Below, piece by piece: positions 15,068 to 24,398 of a stretch of 64,000 nucleotides of DNA (within the stretch, counting starts at the first letter, position 1; each line of letters opens with the position of its first letter). Both the position numbers and the translations under genes were made by a program. The DNA is taken from NCBI RefSeq assembly GCF_023100805.1, contig NZ_CP095855.1:3389001-3453000 (forward strand). The letters run 5' to 3'. This DNA is from Chitinophaga filiformis (GTDB lineage: Bacteria; Bacteroidota; Bacteroidia; Chitinophagales; Chitinophagaceae). The notes beneath the pieces were generated by a model. It was not told the origin of the DNA. It saw only the letters and a list, made by a program, of their open reading frames with translations, and made no database searches.

Positions 15068-18000
15068 ATGGAGCAAAATTATACAAAAACAAACTCTCCT
15101 TTGCATAAGAGGTATTTAATGCCTGTGTTATTGTTTTTACTGTTTCCCTTTTATGTCGCTGCACAAAACCAGGTGATAACAGGCCGGGTCACTGACTCCC
15201 TGGGAAATGGAATTGCCGGCGTTACAATCGCAGTCAAAGGAACTACCGTGATCGCAAATTCAGATGCATCCGGTAACTTCAGCATCCAGGCAGGCAAAGG
15301 AGTTCCGCTGAGAGCCTCGCACGTCAGCTATATCACCAAAGAGGTAGTGCCGGTTGGAAAAACTCTTACCATCATCCTGCAGCAAGCTACGAACGACTTA
15401 AACAATGTAGTCGTGATTGGCTATGGTACCATGAAGAAAAAAGATCTTACCGGGGCAATATCTTCCATTCGCCCTAATAAAATTGCAGATGAAAATCCTA
15501 AAACAGTACAGGACATCATCCGTGGTACACCCGGCGTAAGCGTAGGTTTCGATCCCTCTGCAAAAGGAGGAGGTACGATACGCATTCGTGGCCAGCGCTC
15601 AGTATATACTGATGGCGGACATAATGATCCTTTGCTCATACTGGATGGTATGATCTTTTACGGTGAATTGTCGGAAATAAATCCCGATGATATCGATCAG
15701 ATTGACATCCTTAAAGATGCTTCTGCCGCTGCGATCTATGGCGCGAAATCCGCCAACGGTGTATTGATCATCACCACAAAGAAGGGCAAAAAAGGTAAGC
15801 CTGTTATTAACCTGACAACCAATCTCGGGTTTTCCCAAATGGCTGCCAACAGAAAGGTGTTTGGCCCCGAAGAATATATGCAATACCGCGAGGACTGGTA
15901 TACTGCCGGCACCTATGGTACCAACCCTGCAACAGGCGTTTATGAACCATATATCTCCGAAACCGCTACCGCAGGTAAACCGGGATATTATGAAATGCCT
16001 ACCGATAAAATGCTCAATAAATATGGTATCTCTATTGACCAATGGAGAGCCTATTCAACAAATACAAGTGGCGCATCCGATGACCGGATCCGGGCTGAAC
16101 GTCTAGGTCTCCAGTTCACCACCCTGGAAAACTACCTGCAGCATAAATCCTTTGATTGGTATAAACATAGCTTTCGTACCGGCATTAACCAGGACTATAA
16201 CCTGAGCGTATCCGGCGCCAGCGACAAAATTAATTACTATTTGTCTGCAGGCATGTTGTCTAATCAGGGAGTGGTGGCAGGTGATAATTACAGGGCAGTA
16301 CGCTCCAACCTGAAAGTGAATGGGCAGGTGACTGACTGGCTGGATATCAGTGCCAATGTCAATTTCCAGGACCGGTCTGATGGAAATATTGCCGTGAACT
16401 GGGGATCACAGATCACTAACAACAGCCCTTTTGCGGCTTACAAAGATGAGGATGGAAACCTGGAGGTACACCCTATGGGCGATGAAATGACTGCCAGCAA
16501 AGGATATAATTTTGATTTCAATAAGCAGTATATGAAACTTGAAAGAGGCTATACTGTACTGAATACAATTTTCTCCGCTAAAGTAAAACTGCCTTTTAAC
16601 ATCAAATACGCTTTCAATGTTTCTCCCAGGTATCAATGGTATTACAACCGCTACTTTGAATCATCAGAGCACCCCGACTGGCTGGCCATTAATCATGGCG
16701 TAGACCGCAACTGGAGCAAACGTTTTGACTGGTCTTTGAATAATACCCTCAGCTGGGAAAAGATAATTGCACAAAAGCATACTGTCAATGTCACCCTGGT
16801 GCAGGAAGCAGAAAACAGGCAATACTGGAGCGATGTGATCAATGCACGGAATATCCTGCCCAGTGATGCACTGGGATTCCATGAAACGGGTACCGGCGAC
16901 CCGCTTAACAGCAGTTTTAACACCGACGATTCTCGTGAAACGGCAGACGGTATGCTTGCACGTGTGTTTTACTCATACGATGATCGGTATATGTTAACCG
17001 CCTCTGTGCGGCGTGACGGCTACTCTGCATTTGGTACGTCTAATCCGCGGGCTACCTTTTTCTCAACAGCCATAGCCTGGACATTTACGAATGAAAACTT
17101 CTTTAAATGGAACCCATTGAGCAATGGTAAACTGCGTTTGTCCTATGGGCAGAACGGGAACAGGTCACTTGCTAATCCTTATATCGCACTGGCCAATCTT
17201 GCTAATGGCGCCACTACACAGGGATATGTCGATGCCAACGGCAATTATGCCCAATACTATTATCTGAGGATCGATCGTATGGCTAATCCTCATTTGCAAT
17301 GGGAAAAGACCACCGCATACAATGCCGGATTAGACCTCGCCTTCCTGAATAACAGGATCAGCACAACACTCGATTATTATTTCATGCCCACAACAAATAT
17401 GATCATGAGCCAGTCGCTGCCTGACTTTTCAGGATTTACCAGCATCACAACCAATTTAGGAGAAGTACAGAACAAAGGTTTTGAAATGTCCGTCAACATG
17501 CAAAATATAAAGACGCGCAACTTTAGCTGGAATTCCACATTTGGGTTTTCGAAATATAAAAACACTGTGAAGCACCTGTATTACCGCTACGAAGATGTAT
17601 TAGATGCCAGTGGAAATGTGGTCTCCTCAAAAGAATCCGATGATATATCCAATGGATGGTTTATCGGTCAATCCATCAGTGCCATCTGGAACTACCGTGT
17701 CACAGGAATATGGCAGGTGAATGAGGCTGCTGAAGCTGCCAGGTATGGCCAAAGGCCTGGCGATCCTAAAGTCGCCAATAATTATACGGCAGACGATATT
17801 AAAAATACTGACGGAACAACAACAGCAGTGTATAATAACAGAGATAAGGAATTCCTGGGTCAGACAACAGCACCGGTTATGTGGTCATTGCGAAATGATT
17901 TTACCTGGAAAAACTTCAATCTCTCATTCAATATCTATTCTTACTGGGGCAATAAGAGCCTGAGCACTGCTTACCTGAACCAGGACAATAGTGTTTCCCA

Positions 18001-18334
18001 GGTTACCTATAATGCCAATACCTATGAAAAAAAATACTGGACGCTTAACAATCCCAGTGATTTCTTTGGGCGCCTCGATGCCAGAGGTCCTTCCGGTGTT
18101 GCCGCGCCTAACAGGCTTTTCGATCGGTCCTTTATCAGGTTGGATAACCTTACCATTGGGTTTGCAATGCCACAAAGGCTGCTTTCCCGGGCAAAGATCG
18201 AAAACCTGAAAATATACGCCACGGCACGCAATGTGGCTGTCTGGAAAAAAGATAAGAACTGGAACTACTGGGATATAGAAACCGGAGACATTGCGCCACG
18301 GATCTATACAATTGGATTAAACCTGACCCTCTAA
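15068..18334 (+). CDS. SusC/RagA-type TonB-dependent outer-membrane receptor
   Basis: 1088 aa. Signal peptide to about residue 33, then a carboxypeptidase-D regulatory-like domain (about 34-115; VITGRVTDSLGNGIAGVTIA), a plug (about 118-230; VIGYGTMKKKDLTGAISSIR and AAIYGAKSANGVLIITTKKG) and a long 22-stranded barrel to the C-terminus. No STN domain, so it is a plain nutrient transporter and not a signalling type. It imports oligosaccharides across the outer membrane with the energy of TonB. The SusD gene begins 9 nt downstream, a classic SusCD pair. The length is normal for the family. Ligand probably pectic, by context with GH105 and GH43. Confidence 0.95.
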   Translation: MEQNYTKTNSPLHKRYLMPVLLFLLFPFYVAAQNQVITGRVTDSLGNGIAGVTIAVKGTTVIANSDASGNFSIQAGKGVPLRASHVSYITKEVVPVGKTLTIILQQATNDLNNVVVIGYGTMKKKDLTGAISSIRPNKIADENPKTVQDIIRGTPGVSVGFDPSAKGGGTIRIRGQRSVYTDGGHNDPLLILDGMIFYGELSEINPDDIDQIDILKDASAAAIYGAKSANGVLIITTKKGKKGKPVINLTTNLGFSQMAANRKVFGPEEYMQYREDWYTAGTYGTNPATGVYEPYISETATAGKPGYYEMPTDKMLNKYGISIDQWRAYSTNTSGASDDRIRAERLGLQFTTLENYLQHKSFDWYKHSFRTGINQDYNLSVSGASDKINYYLSAGMLSNQGVVAGDNYRAVRSNLKVNGQVTDWLDISANVNFQDRSDGNIAVNWGSQITNNSPFAAYKDEDGNLEVHPMGDEMTASKGYNFDFNKQYMKLERGYTVLNTIFSAKVKLPFNIKYAFNVSPRYQWYYNRYFESSEHPDWLAINHGVDRNWSKRFDWSLNNTLSWEKIIAQKHTVNVTLVQEAENRQYWSDVINARNILPSDALGFHETGTGDPLNSSFNTDDSRETADGMLARVFYSYDDRYMLTASVRRDGYSAFGTSNPRATFFSTAIAWTFTNENFFKWNPLSNGKLRLSYGQNGNRSLANPYIALANLANGATTQGYVDANGNYAQYYYLRIDRMANPHLQWEKTTAYNAGLDLAFLNNRISTTLDYYFMPTTNMIMSQSLPDFSGFTSITTNLGEVQNKGFEMSVNMQNIKTRNFSWNSTFGFSKYKNTVKHLYYRYEDVLDASGNVVSSKESDDISNGWFIGQSISAIWNYRVTGIWQVNEAAEAARYGQRPGDPKVANNYTADDIKNTDGTTTAVYNNRDKEFLGQTTAPVMWSLRNDFTWKNFNLSFNIYSYWGNKSLSTAYLNQDNSVSQVTYNANTYEKKYWTLNNPSDFFGRLDARGPSGVAAPNRLFDRSFIRLDNLTIGFAMPQRLLSRAKIENLKIYATARNVAVWKKDKNWNYWDIETGDIAPRIYTIGLNLTL

Positions 18335-18343
18335 AATTTACCC

Positions 18344-20254
18344 ATGAAAAATTACTATATAATAATAATTTTCTTCCTAACGATCATTGCTGGCTGTAGT
18401 AAGAAATACCTTGATCCGGATCCGTTATCTTTTTATGAGCCGGAAAAAACCTTCTCTACCAAATCAGGACTTGATGCGGCAATCGCGATGTGCGATAAAC
18501 ATTTGCGTAGCTACTGGAGCTACATTACAACAAGGGATATTTCAGTACCAATAAACACCGAGTATATGTTGTCAGACATGGCCGTATCCGGTAAAACAGA
18601 TGATGGAAGCATCTTCGCAGATGTGGCTACGCGCCTTACACCTACAGATGGCATGTACACGAATGATGTGAACATGATGAGCTTTTTCTGGGGAGAGACT
18701 TACAATGGCATTAAGTATGCCAATACAATCACCACGTTTATTGATAAAGTACCCGGTCTGAATGAGGCAACAAAACATGAATACATCGGCAGGGCCTACT
18801 TCCACAGGTCATTCCGTTACCTGGCCTTGTGTTTTCAGTTTAACAATGTGCCGCTGATCACCCAGATTCCATCTACGCCAAAGCAAAACTATAAAAGCAC
18901 CAGCCGGGAGGCGATCCTGGAAATGATCACCAAAGATATGGAAGCTGCCGTGCAATGGGTGCCCGACCAGTCCGGTATGGCTTATATAGGAATGATCAAT
19001 AAAGGCGCCTGCCGTCAGCTGCTGATCAAATGCTATCTCGCCACCGGTCAGTGGGATAAAGCAATTGCACAAGCCGATACATTGATCAATAATTCAGGTT
19101 ATTCATTAATGACAGCGCCATTTGGCACCTTCGAAAGTCCGCTGGAAGCCACCTGGCATATTACCCGGAACGTGATATGGGATCTGCACCGGCCTGTGAA
19201 CAAATGTATCCTGGCAAATAAAGAAGCCATACTTGCAATGCCCAACCGTGATAATACAGATGCTGCCATAAAAATGCGCAGCATGCGTAACTGGGGCCCA
19301 ATGTGGAATATATCTACCCTGGTCTCACCTGCAGGAAAATTCATGCAATGCTATGCATCATCAAGTAAATCCTACCAGGCTAATCTTGATTTTAATTCAG
19401 CTGTTGGTCGCGGTATAGCCATGATCCGGCCTACCTGGTTTGCAACACAGGACCTTTGGTACGTGAATGGAATAAATGATACGGCTGATCTCCGGCACAA
19501 CAGCAGGGTGGGGAACTGGGCAAGAATGGATTCCCTGAAATATAATGATCCTTCCGATGCAGCGTATTTCGGTAAAAACCTGCGACTTTACGAAGGCAGT
19601 AAAATTTTGTGTTCAGACACCATCCGTAACTGGTTCGATTGGCCGCATTATAAGGTCTTTGTAAACGACCCTGATCATATCGGTAATGCTGCAAGTAATA
19701 ATAACAGGGGAGGTGCGGCAGACTGGTATTGCTATCGTCTTGCGGAGACTTATCTCCTTCGTGCTGAAGCTGAATTTTACAAAGGAGACATAGGTGCAGC
19801 AACTGCAGATGTGAATGTTGTAAGACAAAGAGCGCGATGCCAGCAGTTATGCACGACTGTCACTATTGGCGATATTGTCAATGAACGTGCACGTGAACTA
19901 TGGATGGAAGAATGGCGGCACATGGAGTTAAGTCGCATATCCTACAGCCTGGCCCTGAGTGGCAAGCCTGATGAATGGGGCAATACCTACAATGCAGCAA
20001 CCCTTTCTGACAACAGTTACTGGTATCAGCGCATACAGCACTACAGCAATTACTACAACAAAAACAAAGTGACCGTAAAGGGCAGATCCTATACAATGGC
20101 TCCTCATAACATCTATTGGCCAATCCCTCAATCAGCTATTGATGCCAACCTCTATGGGAAACTAAGCCAGAATCCTGGCTATAACGGTTATACCCCTGGA
20201 ACAGAGATGTGGACGAAATGGGAAGATGCTGTAAATGACGAAGATAAAAAGTAA
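18344..20254 (+). CDS. SusD/RagB-type surface glycan-binding lipoprotein
   Basis: 636 aa. Lipobox with Cys at residue 18 (FLTIIAGCSKKYLD), typical of an outer-membrane lipoprotein. The body follows SusD: an N-terminal helical region with TPR-like repeats (RAYFHRSFRYLALCFQFNNV, NKGACRQLLIKCYLATGQWD) and a C-terminal SusD domain (WYCYRLAETYLLRAEAEFYK, ARELWMEEWRHMELSRISY). It is a cap on the SusC barrel and binds the glycan at the cell surface. It starts 9 nt after SusC. The next gene is the response regulator on the opposite strand. Confidence 0.95.
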   Translation: MKNYYIIIIFFLTIIAGCSKKYLDPDPLSFYEPEKTFSTKSGLDAAIAMCDKHLRSYWSYITTRDISVPINTEYMLSDMAVSGKTDDGSIFADVATRLTPTDGMYTNDVNMMSFFWGETYNGIKYANTITTFIDKVPGLNEATKHEYIGRAYFHRSFRYLALCFQFNNVPLITQIPSTPKQNYKSTSREAILEMITKDMEAAVQWVPDQSGMAYIGMINKGACRQLLIKCYLATGQWDKAIAQADTLINNSGYSLMTAPFGTFESPLEATWHITRNVIWDLHRPVNKCILANKEAILAMPNRDNTDAAIKMRSMRNWGPMWNISTLVSPAGKFMQCYASSSKSYQANLDFNSAVGRGIAMIRPTWFATQDLWYVNGINDTADLRHNSRVGNWARMDSLKYNDPSDAAYFGKNLRLYEGSKILCSDTIRNWFDWPHYKVFVNDPDHIGNAASNNNRGGAADWYCYRLAETYLLRAEAEFYKGDIGAATADVNVVRQRARCQQLCTTVTIGDIVNERARELWMEEWRHMELSRISYSLALSGKPDEWGNTYNAATLSDNSYWYQRIQHYSNYYNKNKVTVKGRSYTMAPHNIYWPIPQSAIDANLYGKLSQNPGYNGYTPGTEMWTKWEDAVNDEDKK

Positions 20255-20271
20255 GCAGGAACAAAAAATGC

Positions 20272-21036
20272 TTACTCCCTTGGCAATGAATTCGCATATT
20301 CATTCGGTGACATTTTGAAATATTTCGAAAAATTACGGCTGAAAAGGCTTTGCGAGCTATAACCCACCATCTTTGAAATTTCATACAATGAAAATTCATT
20401 GCAGGCAATTAAAGTAGCCGCTTTTTTAAGGCGCGTAAGGTCAATTAGTTCTTTTGGAGATAGTGAGGATAAGAATTTGATCTTTCGATACAGTGTAGTG
20501 CGGCTCATGAACATGTGCCCGGCAAGCATATCAATATCAATGTTAGGGTCTTTAATATTGTTGCTGATATATTCGTCCAGTTTCTTCAGAAAGGCTTCAT
20601 CTGTTTTGGAATGTGCCATTATCCTTACATCTTCAAAAGGCGAACTGGCAAAATGCTCTTTTATTTTACGGCGGTTTGTAAGCAGGTTGGCAATCTGGAT
20701 CTGCAGCAACTCTGTAGAGAATGGTTTTTGGATATAAGCATCTGCACCTACTTCCAGCCCTTCTATGTGCGCTTGATGGGTGTTCCTGGATGTTAGTAAA
20801 ATAACAGGGATATGACAGTATTCCACATTGGATTTAATGAGCTTGCACAACTCAAGCCCGTCAATACCCGGCATCATAATATCAGATATGATGAGGTGGA
20901 TGATCTCTTTGTCTAAAATGCTTTGTGCAATTTCTCCGTCGGCAGCAAGATGCAAGGTATAGGAGTCTTTTAAAACTACAGACAGGAACTCCAGGATATC
21001 TTCATTATCGTCAATAATAAGAATACTTTCAGTCAT
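20272..21036 (-). CDS. Response regulator (REC + AraC-type HTH), partner of the PUL sensor kinase
   Basis: 254 aa. Receiver domain about 1-120, with the acidic pair DDNED, phosphoacceptor Asp 52 (SDIMMPGIDG) and Lys of IQKPFS. The C-terminus is an AraC/XylS domain (MSRTTLYRKIKFLSSLSPKE, then YEISKMVGYSSQSLFSRNFS). In most Bacteroidota PUL regulators, these two domains are fused to the kinase in one hybrid protein. Here they are a separate gene that starts one base after the kinase stop, so co-expression is nearly certain. It probably binds the motif found before GH105, SusC and GH43. Confidence 0.9.
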   Translation of the reverse strand: MTESILIIDDNEDILEFLSVVLKDSYTLHLAADGEIAQSILDKEIIHLIISDIMMPGIDGLELCKLIKSNVEYCHIPVILLTSRNTHQAHIEGLEVGADAYIQKPFSTELLQIQIANLLTNRRKIKEHFASSPFEDVRIMAHSKTDEAFLKKLDEYISNNIKDPNIDIDMLAGHMFMSRTTLYRKIKFLSSLSPKELIDLTRLKKAATLIACNEFSLYEISKMVGYSSQSLFSRNFSKYFKMSPNEYANSLPRE

Positions 21037-21037
21037 A

Positions 21038-24000
21038 CTATTTTATCTTTTTCCAATTGCTTAATTGAAATTCAAACTTTTGATGTATGGGCAATTGTAG
21101 CTCAAAAATAACAATGTCAGCATCGCCGCTGATCAATCGCAAGGACCCATTATGCAACTCAGTGAGCGATTTGGCCAGCGACAGACCGATACCGGTTCCC
21201 GGCTTGTTATTACCTCTCACCCTTACAAAGGGCTTAAAGATCTCATCTCTGAATTCATCGGGTATGCCTTTACCATCGTTGTGAAACCTGATGGTAAAAT
21301 ATTCATCGGTATCGTTTACAGTGTGTATGTTGATCGTGGCGCTGCGAGCTGCGTATTTAACGGCATTTGACAGGATGTTGCTGCAGATTTTAACGAATGC
21401 CTCTCTGTCTACAAAGGCAATAAATTGTTTTTCCGGTAATACTATAGCCAGGTCAATGTTGTTCCTGGCCGCTTGTTCTCTAAAGCTCGTTAGCAGATCA
21501 CTTATCAATGCAACAATATCAGTTTTTACAAAGTTAAGGCTGAACTGATTCACCTCTGTTTTTCTGAAATCCAGTAATTGGCTGGTCAGTTCTGTGAGCC
21601 GCCGCGTGTTTCTCTCCGCTATAGTGAGGCTATTCTTTACATCAGGATCTTTGCTGTATTTCTTGAGCAACCATTCAATTGGTCCCGCTATAAGTGTAAG
21701 TGGGGTTTGTATTTCATGTGTAATACCCGTAAAGAATTCGATCTTAGCCTGGTATATTTCCTTTTCTTTTTCGTGTTCAAACAATTGCAGCTTGCGCAAA
21801 TTTTTACGCTCGAGGTGCTGGCGATACAGACGGGCCGAAAGGATGATAATCGTGCCTGAGAGCAAGAGGTATAAAATATAAGCGATCCTGCTTTTCCAGA
21901 AAGGAGGCAGAATTTTGATGACCAGGCGTCTTTCTTTGCTCTCCCAGCTTCCGGTATTGCTTTCAGCGTGAACAACAAACTCATAAGTACCGTGACTAAG
22001 ATCAGTAAAATAAGCTTTGCGGTTAGTCGTGAGATAGGTCCAGGGCTGATCAATGCCTGTCATTAAATATTTATAGCGCGTTGCTTCGGGTGATGAATAG
22101 TTCAATGCGGCAAACTCAATACTGAAATTATTCTGATCGTAGTTTAATATAATAGTATCTGTGTATAGAATAGATTTGGAAAGAGGACTGTTATGCCCAC
22201 CAGGTATCGTTTCAATATTGTTGATCTGGAAACCTGTAATATAGGTAGGGGGACTGGGCTCTGGCTGGTTAAATTGCGCCGGATCAAAGGCTATCATCCC
22301 TTTAACTGAACCGAAATACATTTTACCATTGCTATGTTTGTATGCTGAGTTGTAGTTGAACTGGTCCGTGATCAATCCGTTGGCTTTAGTGTAGACTTTT
22401 ACCTGTTCAGAATGCAGGTCGAATGAAATAAGGCCTTTAGACGAACTGATCCACAAATGCTTTGAATCGTCTTCCAGGATGCTGTACAATACATTGCTTG
22501 GCAGTCCGTTTGCGGTAGTATATCTTTTCCTGCTTTTCCGGTCAGGGCTCAGTTTTATCAATCCGCAGCCGGTGGTGGCAAACCATAAAGCATGTTCACT
22601 GTCTTCAAAGATCTTATACACAGGAAATTCATTAATGGTATGGCCCTTTGTGGTAGCGCTGAAACGTATATTGCCATGTTGGCCGCTTGCAGGATTATAA
22701 TAGAACGCCCCTTCCTTTACACTGCCTGTCCAGATATTACCTTTGGAGTCTTCAAATATATCGAAGATGTAAGTGTTGTATGGTATCTCATTTATGCGTT
22801 TGAACGTCTTGTGTTGCCTGTCATACTCAAAAAGCCCCGCATTACGATAAGCGGTGCCTACGAGTAGTTTATTATTCCGTGTACGGTGGAATGAAATGAC
22901 AAAATCACTTATCCGGCCCCTGCTGTCACTAATCAGTTTGAAACGATCTGTAATCAGGCCGGTGCGCATATCCATGATTTCCATCCCCTGTAAGAAAGCG
23001 CCGATAAATAGTTCCTTGCCCCAGGGAAGCAGGCCATGAATATTCGAATAGGAGATACTCCCTTTTTTCCCTGTATCAGTATAGCTTGTAAATAGGCCTG
23101 TTTTCAGATCCAGCTTGTTGATCCCGGCATCTTCGGTGCCGACCCACAGGTTGCCGCTGCTATCAGCGCAGATTTCCCGGACCGCATTGCCTGAAATAGA
23201 ATTGGTACCTGGTAATGGATAATATTTTTCAAACCGCGCATTGACCTTTGAATAGTAATTTAACCCGCCAAAGAAAGTACCCGCCCACATACCTCCCTGC
23301 TTGTCTCTGCATATAGTATAAACGGCATTGTCTGCCAGCGCATAAGGGTCGCCGGCTCTTTTTCTAAGGCAGATGCTTTTATCTGTGGTTAAGTTGTAAA
23401 TGTAAATCCCTAATTCGGTGGCGATCCAGTATTGCCCATCGTGATCTACCGCAATGTCTCTTACAAAAATGTCTTTATGCTTATCGGCATCCAGAGACAA
23501 TGTTTTGACAATACCGGTTTTAGTATTGTAACATTTTAATCCCTGTTTAAAGCAGCCTATCAATAGCCCCTTATCAGGAGCCGGGTATATTTTGCTGATA
23601 GACCGTGCATTTGGAGGCAGACTTTTCTCAACGATCCTTATCCTGCTACCAGGCTTTTCATTTGGATCGTAAATATGAATGTTACCATCATCGTCGCCCA
23701 TCCATACATTCATATTTGCATCCAGCGCAAGGCAGGAGGCCTTCACTTTCAGGTTCACCAGCCTGTCCTCTGCCTGAATGTACTTGTAGAGGGAGAATTT
23801 AATGAGGAACCAGAGGTTATTATCATTATCAATAACGAGATTGTTAGTATAATCTTTCGGATCAGTTTCGAGCTCAGTGAGCACTTCTGTGAACGGGTTG
23901 TATTTAAAAAGACCTTTGCCGGTTGCTATCCAGATCATTCCTTTTTTATCCTCAGCTATACAGTTAATAACATCGTTCCCCAGGCTACCGAATTGATCAT

Positions 24001-24223
24001 TATTGTTTTTGTAGGCCTTGAAAGAGTAGCCGTCAAAACGGTTCAAACCACCACGGGTGCCTACCCAGATCAAGCCCGTGCGATCCTGGATGATAGTATT
24101 TACAGCATTGTGTACCAGTCCGTCATCCACCTGGTAATGCTTAAAGTAATATTGGCCAAAACAGGAAGAAATAGTGAACAGTAACAATAAGGTCAGCAAA
24201 GTATTATAACGTGGAAATTTCAT
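21038..24223 (-). CDS. Periplasmic beta-propeller sensor histidine kinase (PUL regulator)
   Basis: 1061 aa. Signal peptide about 1-24, then many Reg_prop propeller repeats forming two seven-bladed propellers (e.g. IIQDRTGLIWVGTRGGLNRF), a Y_Y_Y domain (about 680-770), a membrane helix at about 790-812, a HisKA helix with phospho-accepting His 836 (FTGITHEIQTPLTLI) and an HATPase domain (NAVKYAARSATI, NDGKGIPDEFRDEIFKPF). The sensory part is in the periplasm and binds a PUL oligosaccharide. Unlike classical hybrid two-component systems, it ends without a receiver or AraC domain. Start ATG 24223 is far from the divergent GH43 gene, with 175 nt between them. Confidence 0.9.
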   Translation of the reverse strand: MKFPRYNTLLTLLLLFTISSCFGQYYFKHYQVDDGLVHNAVNTIIQDRTGLIWVGTRGGLNRFDGYSFKAYKNNNDQFGSLGNDVINCIAEDKKGMIWIATGKGLFKYNPFTEVLTELETDPKDYTNNLVIDNDNNLWFLIKFSLYKYIQAEDRLVNLKVKASCLALDANMNVWMGDDDGNIHIYDPNEKPGSRIRIVEKSLPPNARSISKIYPAPDKGLLIGCFKQGLKCYNTKTGIVKTLSLDADKHKDIFVRDIAVDHDGQYWIATELGIYIYNLTTDKSICLRKRAGDPYALADNAVYTICRDKQGGMWAGTFFGGLNYYSKVNARFEKYYPLPGTNSISGNAVREICADSSGNLWVGTEDAGINKLDLKTGLFTSYTDTGKKGSISYSNIHGLLPWGKELFIGAFLQGMEIMDMRTGLITDRFKLISDSRGRISDFVISFHRTRNNKLLVGTAYRNAGLFEYDRQHKTFKRINEIPYNTYIFDIFEDSKGNIWTGSVKEGAFYYNPASGQHGNIRFSATTKGHTINEFPVYKIFEDSEHALWFATTGCGLIKLSPDRKSRKRYTTANGLPSNVLYSILEDDSKHLWISSSKGLISFDLHSEQVKVYTKANGLITDQFNYNSAYKHSNGKMYFGSVKGMIAFDPAQFNQPEPSPPTYITGFQINNIETIPGGHNSPLSKSILYTDTIILNYDQNNFSIEFAALNYSSPEATRYKYLMTGIDQPWTYLTTNRKAYFTDLSHGTYEFVVHAESNTGSWESKERRLVIKILPPFWKSRIAYILYLLLSGTIIILSARLYRQHLERKNLRKLQLFEHEKEKEIYQAKIEFFTGITHEIQTPLTLIAGPIEWLLKKYSKDPDVKNSLTIAERNTRRLTELTSQLLDFRKTEVNQFSLNFVKTDIVALISDLLTSFREQAARNNIDLAIVLPEKQFIAFVDREAFVKICSNILSNAVKYAARSATINIHTVNDTDEYFTIRFHNDGKGIPDEFRDEIFKPFVRVRGNNKPGTGIGLSLAKSLTELHNGSLRLISGDADIVIFELQLPIHQKFEFQLSNWKKIK

Positions 24224-24312
24224 AATGCCTGATTCAAATATAAATATATGAGATCAAATATTCTATCCCGTTCGGAGAAAATTTCGGAAAGCCTTCCATT
24301 TCGGATGGGACA

Positions 24313-24362
24313 AATCGACAAAAAGTTGAACAGATTATGTACCATCCATTCGTTTATTTTGA
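24313..24362 (+). promoter_or_regulatory. PUL motif and promoter of the GH43 gene
   Basis: AATCGACAAAAAGTTGAACA starts at 24313. TTTG begins at 24358, 43 nt after the T of TCGAC (24315), identical spacing to the GH105 and SusC sites. With TA two bases before, it forms TATTTTG, close to the Bacteroidota -7 element. ATG of GH43 follows at 24399. Confidence 0.6.
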
Positions 24363-24398
24363 ATGGCACTAATCAAATCACTTAACCCACAAATCTCT

